Shown piece by piece: positions 8,483 to 16,348 of a stretch of DNA of 64,000 nt (position 1 is its first letter; each line of letters starts with the position of its first letter). Position numbers and translations under genes: made by a program. The notes beneath the pieces are model-generated. The model did not search any database and was not told where the DNA came from. It saw only the letters and a program-made list of their open reading frames with translations. Origin of the DNA: Paenibacillus rhizophilus (GTDB lineage Bacteria; Bacillota; Bacilli; Paenibacillales; Paenibacillaceae); the NCBI RefSeq assembly GCF_003854965.1, contig NZ_RQPI01000012.1:62001-126000 (forward strand). The letters run 5' to 3'.

Positions 8483-9124
8483 TCAGTTCAGCCACAAATG
8501 TCTCGTAAGTCTCTTCTGGGTAATGGCAAGAATGACGTCCGCCGCTATGGACAGGATCGCTACCGACACCCCCCCGACAAGTAAAATAGCTGTGCTTGGC
8601 ACCTGGAGTCCGATGATGATCAGCTCCCCTAGACCGCCGGCTCCGATATAAGCGGCCAACGCTGCACTCGCAATCACTTCCACCGCAGCCGTTCTTATTC
8701 CCGTGATAATCATGGGAAAAGCAAGCGGAAATTCAACCGTGAACAGAATCCTGCGCGGGCTCATCCCCATCCCTCTGGCCGCCTCGATAACCGAAGGGCT
8801 TATTCCCGTGAAGCCAATGCTCGTGTTGATCAAAATCGCCGGAAAAGCAAGCAGCGTCAACGCAAATATCGCGGGAGCAAGCCCTGTTCCGATCACCGGC
8901 ATCATCACAATCAGAATGGCGAGGCTCGGTATCAGACGGAGAATGTTAAACAGTCCCTGGACCGGCTGGGACAACTTCAAAAACTTGGCGCACAATACTC
9001 CTAAAGGAACAGCGATCAATATGCCAATCGTTACAACTGCAACACTGATGCCGATGTGCGTCAGTACAGCGTTGAGATAGACGTCCTGGTTCTCGGACAG
9101 ATATTCGAGTATCCGATCAATCAA
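8483..9124 (-). CDS. OpuC-type ABC transporter permease (first subunit)
   Basis: A 213-residue permease with five to six hydrophobic helices and the coupling motif EAARGMGMSPRRILFTVEFP. It begins with TTG at 9124 preceded by GGCGGTGAT. It is the first gene of the operon, about 300 bp downstream of a strong promoter, and pairs with the permease at 5644-6351. The gap to the binding-protein gene is 81 bp. Confidence 0.9.
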   Translation of the reverse strand: MIDRILEYLSENQDVYLNAVLTHIGISVAVVTIGILIAVPLGVLCAKFLKLSQPVQGLFNILRLIPSLAILIVMMPVIGTGLAPAIFALTLLAFPAILINTSIGFTGISPSVIEAARGMGMSPRRILFTVEFPLAFPMIITGIRTAAVEVIASAALAAYIGAGGLGELIIIGLQVPSTAILLVGGVSVAILSIAADVILAITQKRLTRHLWLN

Positions 9125-9313
9125 TCAGGATCACCGCCCTTCAAAATAAAATGGTGAAAGCGGCCGGTGTCGTTTGTAGTTGAATATTGGAGCTTCGACA
9201 TCGCCCGGTTCCCGGGATTTTCACGCGAAGAGGCAAGATGAACTTCATGCCGTAAAACACCTCACAAATATGTAGTATTCAAATCAATATAATATGAATT
9301 AGGGTGAAGATAA

Positions 9314-9340
9314 ATCACAAACACCTTAAGTGCTTGTGAT
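9314..9340. promoter_or_regulatory. 27-bp interrupted palindrome in the operon leader
   Basis: Left arm ATCACAAACAC (9314-9324) and right arm GTGCTTGTGAT (9330-9340) are complementary except for one G-T-type mismatch. The site lies about 90 bp downstream of the -10 box in the leader before 9124. It could be an operator, for example for the adjacent IclR protein, or an RNA hairpin. The remainder of the 9125-9495 gap is AT-rich; I see no known riboswitch. Confidence 0.4.
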
Positions 9341-9428
9341 AAGCGCATGGAATATCGGCTCGATACGAATGATTCATTCATAATCAAGGATTATTTATTA
9401 ACATATGATAATTAAACTCCACAGTTCA

Positions 9429-9458
9429 ATATTATTATTGATAGCCTTATTTTGTCAA
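9429..9458 (-). promoter_or_regulatory. Sigma-A promoter of the importer/degradation operon
   Basis: On the minus strand TTGACA (9453-9458) is followed after 18 bp by TAATAT (9429-9434). Transcription would start near 9422 and run left into the permease at 9124, leaving a leader of about 300 nt. The promoter begins about 40 bp past the stop codon of the IclR gene. Confidence 0.65.
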
Positions 9459-9495
9459 CCATTAATTCTAGTATTTTTATCGGAATTTAAAAAAA

Positions 9496-10239
9496 TTAAT
9501 GTCCAGCCCCCATTCGCCGCGATAATTCGACCGCAGCCTGCTTCACCGCTTCAATGATAAAGCCCTCCCGCTCCGGGCTGCAGCGAAAGCTTGGACCGGC
9601 GACGGACAGACTGGCGACCGCCTGGGCGTGTCCGTCCGTAATCGGGGCGGCGATGGCGAACACATCGGGGTCCACCTCGCCCTTGGTAATGATATACTGG
9701 TGAGCCCGGGCCGCTTCAAGCTCCGCTTTCAGGCGCGCTCTGTCCTCGGCATCCTCAATCGTCTCAAAAATCCGCTGGGCGACCTTGCCGCTCTCAAAAG
9801 CAAGGATACATTTGCCGGAAGCGCCCAAATGCAGCGGCAAAATCCGTCCATTCTCGATGGAGAACTGGATCAGACTACTGTTGCTTTTCACATTCTGGAT
9901 ACACACGGCATTATTGCCGGTCCGCACGAACAGCACCGACGTTTCCTGCACCTTCTCCGTCAGCTCCTCCATAATCGGCAGCGCCAGGGGCAGCAGGTCC
10001 CGCTGAAACTGCAGGTTGAGGCTCCTTGCCAAATCCAGAATCCGCAGCCCCAGGGCGATCCGGCTTCTCCCCCTTCTCTCCACTATGCCGTTCTGCTCCA
10101 GCGTCTGGAGAAGCCGGTACGTGGTGCTCTCCGGTATCGAGACCTTCTCGGCAATCTCGCTGACTGTAAGCGTATCGCCGGCTTCCGCCAAGGCGAACAG
10201 GATATCCAGCGCGCGGCTGAGCGTTTGTGTTCCATTCAT
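9496..10239 (-). CDS. IclR family transcriptional regulator
   Basis: A 247-residue regulator with an N-terminal winged helix (TLTVSEIAEKVSIPESTTYRLLQTL, about residues 24-49) and a C-terminal IclR effector domain (LHLGASGKCILAF; AIAAPITDGHAQAVASLSVAGP). The ATG at 10239 is preferred over an upstream GTG at 10248 because GGAAGG lies 8 bases before it. It directly precedes the importer promoter on the same strand, so it is the likely regulator of the operon, with a catabolite as probable effector. Confidence 0.9.
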   Translation of the reverse strand: MNGTQTLSRALDILFALAEAGDTLTVSEIAEKVSIPESTTYRLLQTLEQNGIVERRGRSRIALGLRILDLARSLNLQFQRDLLPLALPIMEELTEKVQETSVLFVRTGNNAVCIQNVKSNSSLIQFSIENGRILPLHLGASGKCILAFESGKVAQRIFETIEDAEDRARLKAELEAARAHQYIITKGEVDPDVFAIAAPITDGHAQAVASLSVAGPSFRCSPEREGFIIEAVKQAAVELSRRMGAGH

Positions 10240-10303
10240 TTTCTGCACCTTCCAACGACTCCTCTACTGTCTATTGCAATTATGTTGACGACTTTGAAAA
10301 AAA

Positions 10304-10324
10304 GACCTCCCGCATCCGGAGGCC
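10304..10324 (-). terminator. Rho-independent terminator
   Basis: Stem arms GACCTCC (10304-10310) and GGAGGCC (10318-10324). In the minus direction it is followed by TTTTTTTC. It would end a minus-strand transcript coming from the small frame at 10395-10526. Confidence 0.6.
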
Positions 10325-10394
10325 GCTGAAAAAGTCAGAACAATCAAATTTCGAATTTACTCATGCCACTGCCATTATTTTTATTGCCACTTGC

Positions 10395-10526
10395 TCATTC
10401 ATGTAAAGATTCCTGATCGTTTATTGGTACTATCTCACCATTTGCATATTCTTTGACAATCTGCCCTTTATCCGTTTTATATACAATGTAAGTCCCGTAT
10501 GCAATCTTGCCAACATTATATAGCAT
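10395..10526 (-). CDS. Possible small hypothetical protein (43 aa)
   Basis: ATG at 10526 opens a 43-residue frame beginning MLYNVGKIAYGTYIVYKTDK and ending ESLHE, with protein-like composition (alternating hydrophobic residues, lysines). A terminator-like hairpin follows on the same strand. No convincing ribosome site is visible and an in-frame stop lies just upstream, so it may instead be the 3' remnant of a larger decayed gene. Family unknown. The rest of 10540-10775 shows no supported gene. Confidence 0.3.
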   Translation of the reverse strand: MLYNVGKIAYGTYIVYKTDKGQIVKEYANGEIVPINDQESLHE

Positions 10527-10775
10527 ACTCACTAAAGATCAAGAAGGAAAGGCCCCACAAATGGCTTGTCCGAGCGGTCAATTTTCCATTGACCTTTCCT
10601 GCATACACCTTAATGGCCGCATTCCCGGCATCAAGGACCGACGAGACTGCACTGAACATTTCAAAGAGTATTGTTGATTGTTTTGAAGATAATCAGAGAG
10701 TAAGATAGATTCATGCAAATGATCAACACGTTGTTCATTAATGCTTGCATTAAAAAAGACTGTGAGGTGTTCAAA

Positions 10776-11741
10776 ATGACAATAAAAGGTGATATGAAAG
10801 CTGTCAGAATTCATGAATATGGCGGCACCGAGGTTATTCGTTATGAAGTGACTCCTATCCCTGAAATAGACCAAGATGAAGTATTAATCAAGGTGGCTGC
10901 GACTGCGTTTAATCCTGTGGATGCAGCGATTCGAATGGGAGCGCTGAAGAACATTTTTCCTCATCGGATGCCGTATATCCCGAATGTCGAAGCATCCGGC
11001 GTCATTGAAAGCATCGGCGGGGCCGTAACAAACTTTAAACCGGGTGATCCCGTCTTTGTCTTTCTGGATATGACCAAAGACGGCGCCGCTGCCGAATATG
11101 TCGTGACCAAAACTGAAAATGCCGCTCTTGCTCCTAAGAGTATTGATCTCCAGGATGCTGGCGCAATTCCTGTAGGGGCTTTAACGGCTTGGCAAGGATT
11201 GTTCGACCATGGCAAGCTTCAAGAAGGCCAGCGTGTACTGATTACCGCAGCCGCAGGCGGAGTCGGATCTTATGCCGTTCAACTGGCCAAGTGGAAGGGT
11301 GCACATGTAATTGGCACAGCTTCGGAAGCGAGCTTCCCGCTTCTCCAAGGGCTTGGGATCGATCAGATTATTGACTATAAGCATGAGGCTGTGGAGGAAA
11401 AAGTAAGCGATAAGCTGGACCTGATTCTCAATCTTGCTCCGGAAGGCCCGGCGGAATTGAATAAGTGGCTGCCCTTGCTGAAAGAGGGGGGGATTTTTGT
11501 ATCGACCACAAGCCCGGCGGACGCTGAACTCGCCAATCGTTCGGGTGTCCAGACGATCCGAATGTATGTGGGGCGCAATGCCGGACAGCTTTCGCAAATT
11601 GCCGCATTGGTAGACGAAGGGCGAATTAAGCCCGTAATTACCGAAAGAGTAAAGCTTGACGATCTGGCGCTGATTCACAACAAAAGTCAGGCAGGAAAAA
11701 TCCGGGGGAAAGTATTGATTAACTTGGATTGGCGGCAGTAA
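10776..11741 (+). CDS. Zinc-independent MDR-family NAD(P)H oxidoreductase (quinone reductase-like)
   Basis: A 321-residue medium-chain dehydrogenase/reductase without structural zinc cysteines. The N-terminal GroES-like domain includes NPVDAAIRMG and VEASGVIESIG, and the Rossmann nucleotide loop reads AAAGGVGSYAVQLAKWKGAHVIGT. The ATG at 10776 follows GAGGTG by 6 bases; an upstream in-frame ATG at 10713 lacks a ribosome site. The gene converges on a TetR regulator, separated by a strong hairpin. Function is probably reduction of quinones or reactive carbonyls; substrate not assignable. Confidence 0.85.
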   Translation: MTIKGDMKAVRIHEYGGTEVIRYEVTPIPEIDQDEVLIKVAATAFNPVDAAIRMGALKNIFPHRMPYIPNVEASGVIESIGGAVTNFKPGDPVFVFLDMTKDGAAAEYVVTKTENAALAPKSIDLQDAGAIPVGALTAWQGLFDHGKLQEGQRVLITAAAGGVGSYAVQLAKWKGAHVIGTASEASFPLLQGLGIDQIIDYKHEAVEEKVSDKLDLILNLAPEGPAELNKWLPLLKEGGIFVSTTSPADAELANRSGVQTIRMYVGRNAGQLSQIAALVDEGRIKPVITERVKLDDLALIHNKSQAGKIRGKVLINLDWRQ

Positions 11742-11764
11742 TGGCGTTTAAGAAGACAATTCCT

Positions 11765-11831
11765 CCCCTTGCGGCAGATGGCGGCCGGGCTCATGATTAG
11801 TTGAGCTTGACCGCCGCTCTGCCGCAAGGGG
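11765..11831. terminator. Long bidirectional hairpin between convergent genes
   Basis: Arms CCCCTTGCGGCAGA (from 11765) and TCTGCCGCAAGGGG (to 11831), extended by GGCGG/CCGCC, enclose about 26 bases. It lies between the oxidoreductase and tetR stop codons and should end both transcripts. Confidence 0.75.
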
Positions 11832-11835
11832 TGAT

Positions 11836-12429
11836 TTATCTAAAAGGCTGAAAGAAGAGTAATTTGATATAAATTACGGCTATTTGTTCCGGGGAATAAG
11901 GCGGGTCCTGGTTTAACCACTCCTCCGTGACACCAAGAAATACGGATACCGAGAAAGCGGTCAAATATTCTTTCGGGATCGAAGGGTTATTTTCAAAAGT
12001 ATGGTGGTTGAACAGCTTCTTATAGAAGCTTTCGCTCACCACCTCTTTCATTTTCCCCGGGAAGCCGGATTCTCCTTTGGGACCTAACAGCAATCGGATT
12101 AAGCCCCCATGCTCATGCAGATATTGGAATATGCAAACGAATGGAGCATAGGGCTGTTCATCTAAATAGGTTTGCTGAAGCTCAACCGAAGAGATATCCA
12201 CTACCATGACCTTCTGCAAGCCATCCAGAATCTCCGTTTGAATTTGTTCCATTAAATCATATTTATCTTTGTAGTGGAGATAAAATGTTCCTCGATTTAT
12301 CCCTGCACTTGCAGTTAAATTCCGGACAGACACCCCGCCGAAGCCCTCTTTCTCAACTAAACGGACGAAGGTTTCCTTGATTAGCTCTTTGGTGCGGGCC
12401 GCCATTGCATCATGTTTATTCTCAGGCAT
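11836..12429 (-). CDS. TetR/AcrR family transcriptional regulator
   Basis: A 197-residue repressor. The N-terminal helix-turn-helix reads GGVSVRNLTASAGINRGTFYLHYKDKYDLMEQI (about residues 31-64). The C-terminal ligand domain resembles the DhaS/YfiR group. ATG 12429 is chosen because AAAGG lies about 10 bases upstream; the frame to 12477 has no ribosome site. Its partner is probably the convergent oxidoreductase, though that gene's promoter is more than 1.6 kb away. Confidence 0.85.
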   Translation of the reverse strand: MPENKHDAMAARTKELIKETFVRLVEKEGFGGVSVRNLTASAGINRGTFYLHYKDKYDLMEQIQTEILDGLQKVMVVDISSVELQQTYLDEQPYAPFVCIFQYLHEHGGLIRLLLGPKGESGFPGKMKEVVSESFYKKLFNHHTFENNPSIPKEYLTAFSVSVFLGVTEEWLNQDPPYSPEQIAVIYIKLLFFQPFR

Positions 12430-12644
12430 GGTGTTTAAGCCTTTCCATAGATATGTTGTCTTTGATGTCACTAACATATCATATTATTTCCATTAAGCAT
12501 AACCCGGCACTTCGGCGGCATCTCCCGCAAATGTACAACGAAACCGGGCAGCAGGTTTACTCACTGGTTTTCCGGCTGGTCGCCGTTCACATCCATTCAC
12601 CTCATGTCATTCGCTGCTCTTTTCTCCCCTAAACGTTTAAACTT

Positions 12645-13985
12645 TTACCCTCGTTTTGAACCGTATGCCGTGCCGTTCTCATATTGCTCCTGCCAGTCGG
12701 GAGCGGCGATGCCCGGAACTTTACCGCTCAGCAGCCTGTCCGCGCTCGACATCATCCAATCCTCCACCTTCCGCCGCAGCTCCAGCAGAATTTCTGCATA
12801 CGCCAGGTCATCGGCCAAATTCCGTTCCTCCAGCGGATCTTCCGCAAGGTCATACAGTTCTTCAGGCACATTTGGCTTGTAATATTCTTCCCGCACTTCA
12901 TGGCCGGAGGGGCTTAGATGAATGTCGAGCGGCAAATAAACGGAAGGCCCATCCTCGAAATTGCGGATATATTTGTACCGGTCCGTACGGACGCCCCGCA
13001 TCGGATGATACTGGTCATGCCAGGTCAGCTCCGCGAAGAAATGGTCGCGTGTAGAGGGGCCGTCCGCATTCTGCAGGAGCCTGTAAAAGCTGACTCCATC
13101 GATGTCCTGCGGCGCCTCCGCTCCGGCAAACTCCAGCAGGGTTGGCATCAGATCAACGTTGCAGAGCAAATGTCCGTTGACATGCCCGCCCTCCAGTGTC
13201 CCCGGGCAACGCATAACGAGAGCGGTCTCAAGGCCCGCATCCATCAGGGTGCCCTTGGCCCGGGGGAAGGCAATACCGTGATCCGTTGTATAGATCACCA
13301 GCGTCTCTTCCGCAAGTCCCAATGCATCCAGCCGGGACAGGATGCGGGCGATGCCCCGGTCTAGCGTCTTGACCGAGCCGCGCAGCAGCGCAAAGTCTTC
13401 CCGCACCCGCTCCGTGTCGGGCAGATATGGCGGCGGTACGATCTCTTCCGCCGGATCGGCCACCGGCGCGTATTCGTCGAAATCGCGGTGGGTTTCAAAA
13501 AAACCGACCGAAGCAAAAAACGGTCGTTCCTGCGGCCCTACCGCTCTATCCTCCAGGAAAGAGACGACCCGCTCCGCGACATCCACGGCCCGGTCGCCCG
13601 GCACCGGGAGGACCGTCTCATATCCCAACTTATATGTAGATGAGGTGCGGTCACCTCCGGCTTCGCCGATCGTTTCATGGCTGAAGCCGATCAGCGCAGT
13701 TTCATATCCGGCTTCACTCAGGCTCATCGGCAGCGTTGTTACCTCCGGGTTTATGGAGAAGCCGAGATGGCTTAGCCCGATCATTCCGTGATTTTGCGGA
13801 TAGAGCCCGGAAAGGATGCTCCCCCGGCTCGGGCTGCATTGCGGCGCTGGGCAGAAATAATTGTCAAACCGCACCCCTTCCTCAGCCAAAGCGTCAATAG
13901 CCGGCGTTTTGACCGATTGTCCGTAGCAGCCCAAATACCGGCCGGTGTCATGCGAGATCATCAGCAAAATATTTTTACGCTTCAT
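12645..13985 (-). CDS. Type I (formylglycine) sulfatase
   Basis: A 446-residue alkaline-phosphatase-superfamily sulfatase. The formylglycine motif C50-S-P-S-R54 is intact, and TTDHGIAF, DLMPTLLEFAG and RTDRYKYIRNFEDG follow in family order. The usual N-terminal metal pair DD reads D13-T14. No signal peptide is visible, so it should be cytoplasmic and act on imported sulfated mono- or oligosaccharides. A strong AAGGAGG lies 9 bases upstream of the ATG. It is the last gene of the LacI-linked ABC operon (24-bp gap). It needs a formylglycine-generating or anSME-type maturase, not found here. Confidence 0.9.
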   Translation of the reverse strand: MKRKNILLMISHDTGRYLGCYGQSVKTPAIDALAEEGVRFDNYFCPAPQCSPSRGSILSGLYPQNHGMIGLSHLGFSINPEVTTLPMSLSEAGYETALIGFSHETIGEAGGDRTSSTYKLGYETVLPVPGDRAVDVAERVVSFLEDRAVGPQERPFFASVGFFETHRDFDEYAPVADPAEEIVPPPYLPDTERVREDFALLRGSVKTLDRGIARILSRLDALGLAEETLVIYTTDHGIAFPRAKGTLMDAGLETALVMRCPGTLEGGHVNGHLLCNVDLMPTLLEFAGAEAPQDIDGVSFYRLLQNADGPSTRDHFFAELTWHDQYHPMRGVRTDRYKYIRNFEDGPSVYLPLDIHLSPSGHEVREEYYKPNVPEELYDLAEDPLEERNLADDLAYAEILLELRRKVEDWMMSSADRLLSGKVPGIAAPDWQEQYENGTAYGSKRG

Positions 13986-14009
13986 TTCATGTTCCTCCTT
14001 TTGACCACA

Positions 14010-14837
14010 TTATTGCTTCACCGCTCCCGACGTCAGGCCGGCGATAATCCGACGCTGGAACAGCAGGACGAGCAGCACCACCGGAACCGTTACCGTCACG
14101 GTCGCCGCCGATATTTCTCCCCAAGGAAACGTAAACTCCCCCTGGAACATGGCAATGCCGACGGGCACCGTCATCATCGACTGCTTCGTATTGATTGTCA
14201 GCGCGAACAGGAACTCATGCCACGCGTCCACAAACACGATAATGGCCGTCGTGAACAGCCCGGGCGACACGAGCGGCAGCAGCACCCGGCCAAAAATACC
14301 CAGCAAAGAAGCACCGTCCACTTTGGCCGCCTCCTCCAGCTCGACCGGAATCTGCTTGAAGAACGTAGTCATGTACCAGATCGCAATCGGCAGGGCATAG
14401 GTTGTATAGGGAATGACCAGCCCGGCGTACGTGTTGCGCAAACCGATGGATTGCATAAACAAAAACAGCGGCGACAATGTGGCGATTTGCGGCAGCATGG
14501 ATACGGCGAGCAGAATGCCGAGAAAAAAGGTTTTTCCAAAAAAGTACAGCCGGGCCACCGCATACGATGCAAAGGCCGCGATACTGATCGAAAGAAACAT
14601 CGTCAGCACACCGACCGTAAAGCTGTTCAGCAGATATCTGCCAAATGGATGGTTCGTAAACACGGAAATGTAGTTCTGGAGCGTGTACTCCGGGACCTTA
14701 ATACTGAAAGCATACTCTCCGTATAAATACAGGGGAGCTTTTAATGAAGCGAGCAGTATCCACAGAAACGGAAAAATCACAATTCCAATAAATGCGGCAA
14801 TGGCGATATATAACAGCAGACCCGTCTTTTGATTCAT
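14010..14837 (-). CDS. Sugar ABC transporter permease, MalG type
   Basis: A 275-residue permease with six predicted helices and the coupling motif EEAAKVDGASLLGIFGRVLLP. The C-terminus GLTSGAVKQ is typical. ATG 14837 has AAGGAGGGGG directly upstream, overlapping the stop of the partner permease; the annotated-length frame to 14921 is rejected. No ATPase gene is in the operon, so a shared MsmX-like ATPase is likely. Confidence 0.92.
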   Translation of the reverse strand: MNQKTGLLLYIAIAAFIGIVIFPFLWILLASLKAPLYLYGEYAFSIKVPEYTLQNYISVFTNHPFGRYLLNSFTVGVLTMFLSISIAAFASYAVARLYFFGKTFFLGILLAVSMLPQIATLSPLFLFMQSIGLRNTYAGLVIPYTTYALPIAIWYMTTFFKQIPVELEEAAKVDGASLLGIFGRVLLPLVSPGLFTTAIIVFVDAWHEFLFALTINTKQSMMTVPVGIAMFQGEFTFPWGEISAATVTVTVPVVLLVLLFQRRIIAGLTSGAVKQ

Positions 14838-14848
14838 GTTCCCCCTCC

Positions 14849-16156
14849 TTAACTTGCGCGCCGGCCGACAACATCGGCTCCAAGCCATTTGACATAGACC
14901 ATGCTGATCAATAGCACGCAAACAAATACAATGACGGAAAGGGCCGAGCCTTTGCCGAAATCGAGTTCACTGAACATCGTTTTGTACGCGTAGATGGAGA
15001 TCGATTCCGTTGAATTCGCGGGGCCGCCGCCGGTAAGCACATAGATCAGATCAAACACGCGGAAGGCATCCAGCGTACGGAACATCAGCGCGACAAAAAA
15101 TGCGGGCTTAAGCAGCGGCACGGTTACATGCAAAAACTGCTTCCACCTGCCGCCTCCGTCTACCCAGGCGGCTTCGTACAGGGAAGCGGGAATGTTCTGA
15201 AGACCGGCAAGCAGCAGCAGAGCCACGAAAGGGGCCGTCTTCCAGACATCCGCCATAATGACCGAACCCATAACCCGGGAGCCGGAAGACAGAAGGGTTC
15301 CCATATCCGAAATCAGCCCGGCTTCGTATAACAGCTTCGCAACAATGCCGTTCTGCCCGTCGTACAGATAATGCCAAATCATGGCCGACACGGCGGTCGG
15401 CGTGGCCCAGGGTATGAGCACCGCCGCACGCACCAGCCCGCGCCCCCGAAAGGTCCGGTTCATCAGCAGCGCAATCAGAAGTCCCAGCAGCATCTCCAGC
15501 GCCACGGCAAACACGGTAAACAACATGGTGTTGCCCAGCGACTCCCACAGCCGCCGGCCCGACATCAAGTCTTTATAATGCGATAAACCGACAAAATTGG
15601 GAGCCTGGAACGTATCGAGCACGGCGTTGGTCAGCCCAATAACTTCATCCGGGCGTTCCAAGGACCCGGCGGCCTTCAGTCCGGCAAGCTCCTTTCGAAT
15701 CTCTTGAAGCTCTGCCTTGAGCCGTTCGGCCTTCGCATTATCCACCGGGATGAACCGCAGCTCTTGCGGGACCGGTGAAAAAGCATCCAGCAGCCCGTTC
15801 ACCTTGGTGAGCCTCTCCTGAAACGCCCGGTCATCCTCAAGACCGCCGCCGACTTCATCCAATTTCTTCTCGACAGCGGACAGGACGGACAATGCGCCGC
15901 CTCCGGCATTTCCGGCTTCCCGCTTCACAGCCCGGAGCAGACCTGGAAACCGGTCGGCATACTGCTCGACATTCATCGAATACGAGTAGTGGATGGCATT
16001 GCGGGTCGGATCGCCCAGCCGGAGATCAAACAGGCTGATCCAGAAGGAACGGAGCAGCGGCCAGAGCGCAACTGCAGCAATAATCAGCACAGCGGGCAGA
16101 ATCATGGCATATGCCGCTCGTCCTTCTTTCCATTTGCTTTTTTTCTTAAGCGGCAT
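14849..16156 (-). CDS. Sugar ABC transporter permease, MalF type, with large insert
   Basis: A 435-residue permease, well above the usual 290-310. Helix 1 (about residues 15-42) is followed by an insert of about 140 residues before helix 2 (near 205). The insert is charged and helical (KAERLKAELQEIRKELAGLK), suggesting an extracytoplasmic coiled coil comparable in position to the E. coli MalF P2 loop but not similar in sequence. The coupling motif EAAWVDGGGRWKQFLHVTVP is normal. It starts 192 bp after the binding-protein gene. Confidence 0.9.
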   Translation of the reverse strand: MPLKKKSKWKEGRAAYAMILPAVLIIAAVALWPLLRSFWISLFDLRLGDPTRNAIHYSYSMNVEQYADRFPGLLRAVKREAGNAGGGALSVLSAVEKKLDEVGGGLEDDRAFQERLTKVNGLLDAFSPVPQELRFIPVDNAKAERLKAELQEIRKELAGLKAAGSLERPDEVIGLTNAVLDTFQAPNFVGLSHYKDLMSGRRLWESLGNTMLFTVFAVALEMLLGLLIALLMNRTFRGRGLVRAAVLIPWATPTAVSAMIWHYLYDGQNGIVAKLLYEAGLISDMGTLLSSGSRVMGSVIMADVWKTAPFVALLLLAGLQNIPASLYEAAWVDGGGRWKQFLHVTVPLLKPAFFVALMFRTLDAFRVFDLIYVLTGGGPANSTESISIYAYKTMFSELDFGKGSALSVIVFVCVLLISMVYVKWLGADVVGRRAS

Positions 16157-16299
16157 AGTATGGACTCCCCTTTATTCGAGTTCAGCAAGAAGAAACGCCT
16201 GACGGCGTCTTTATAAGACGCAAGTACGTTTCTCGTAGAAATATAAGTCAAAATGTTAAGCCGTCGGCTTATACATTCTTATATTTTCAAAAACGAGTG

Positions 16300-16319
16300 A
16301 GAGCCGTAAATACGGCTCT
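16300..16319 (-). terminator. Hairpin after sugar-binding lipoprotein gene
   Basis: Arms GAGCCGTA (16301-16308) and TACGGCTC (16311-16318). In the minus direction a T-run follows after about 8 bases. It lies 30 bp past the binding-protein stop and probably attenuates read-through into the permeases. Another small hairpin (AAGCC/GGCTT) is at about 16258-16270. Confidence 0.55.
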
Positions 16320-16348
16320 TCACCCGCCTTATTGGACTTGATTGACGC

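Noticed and set aside
9125-9420. Known riboswitch in the importer leader
   Set aside because: I could not match the leader to any riboswitch core I know; only a palindrome is supported.
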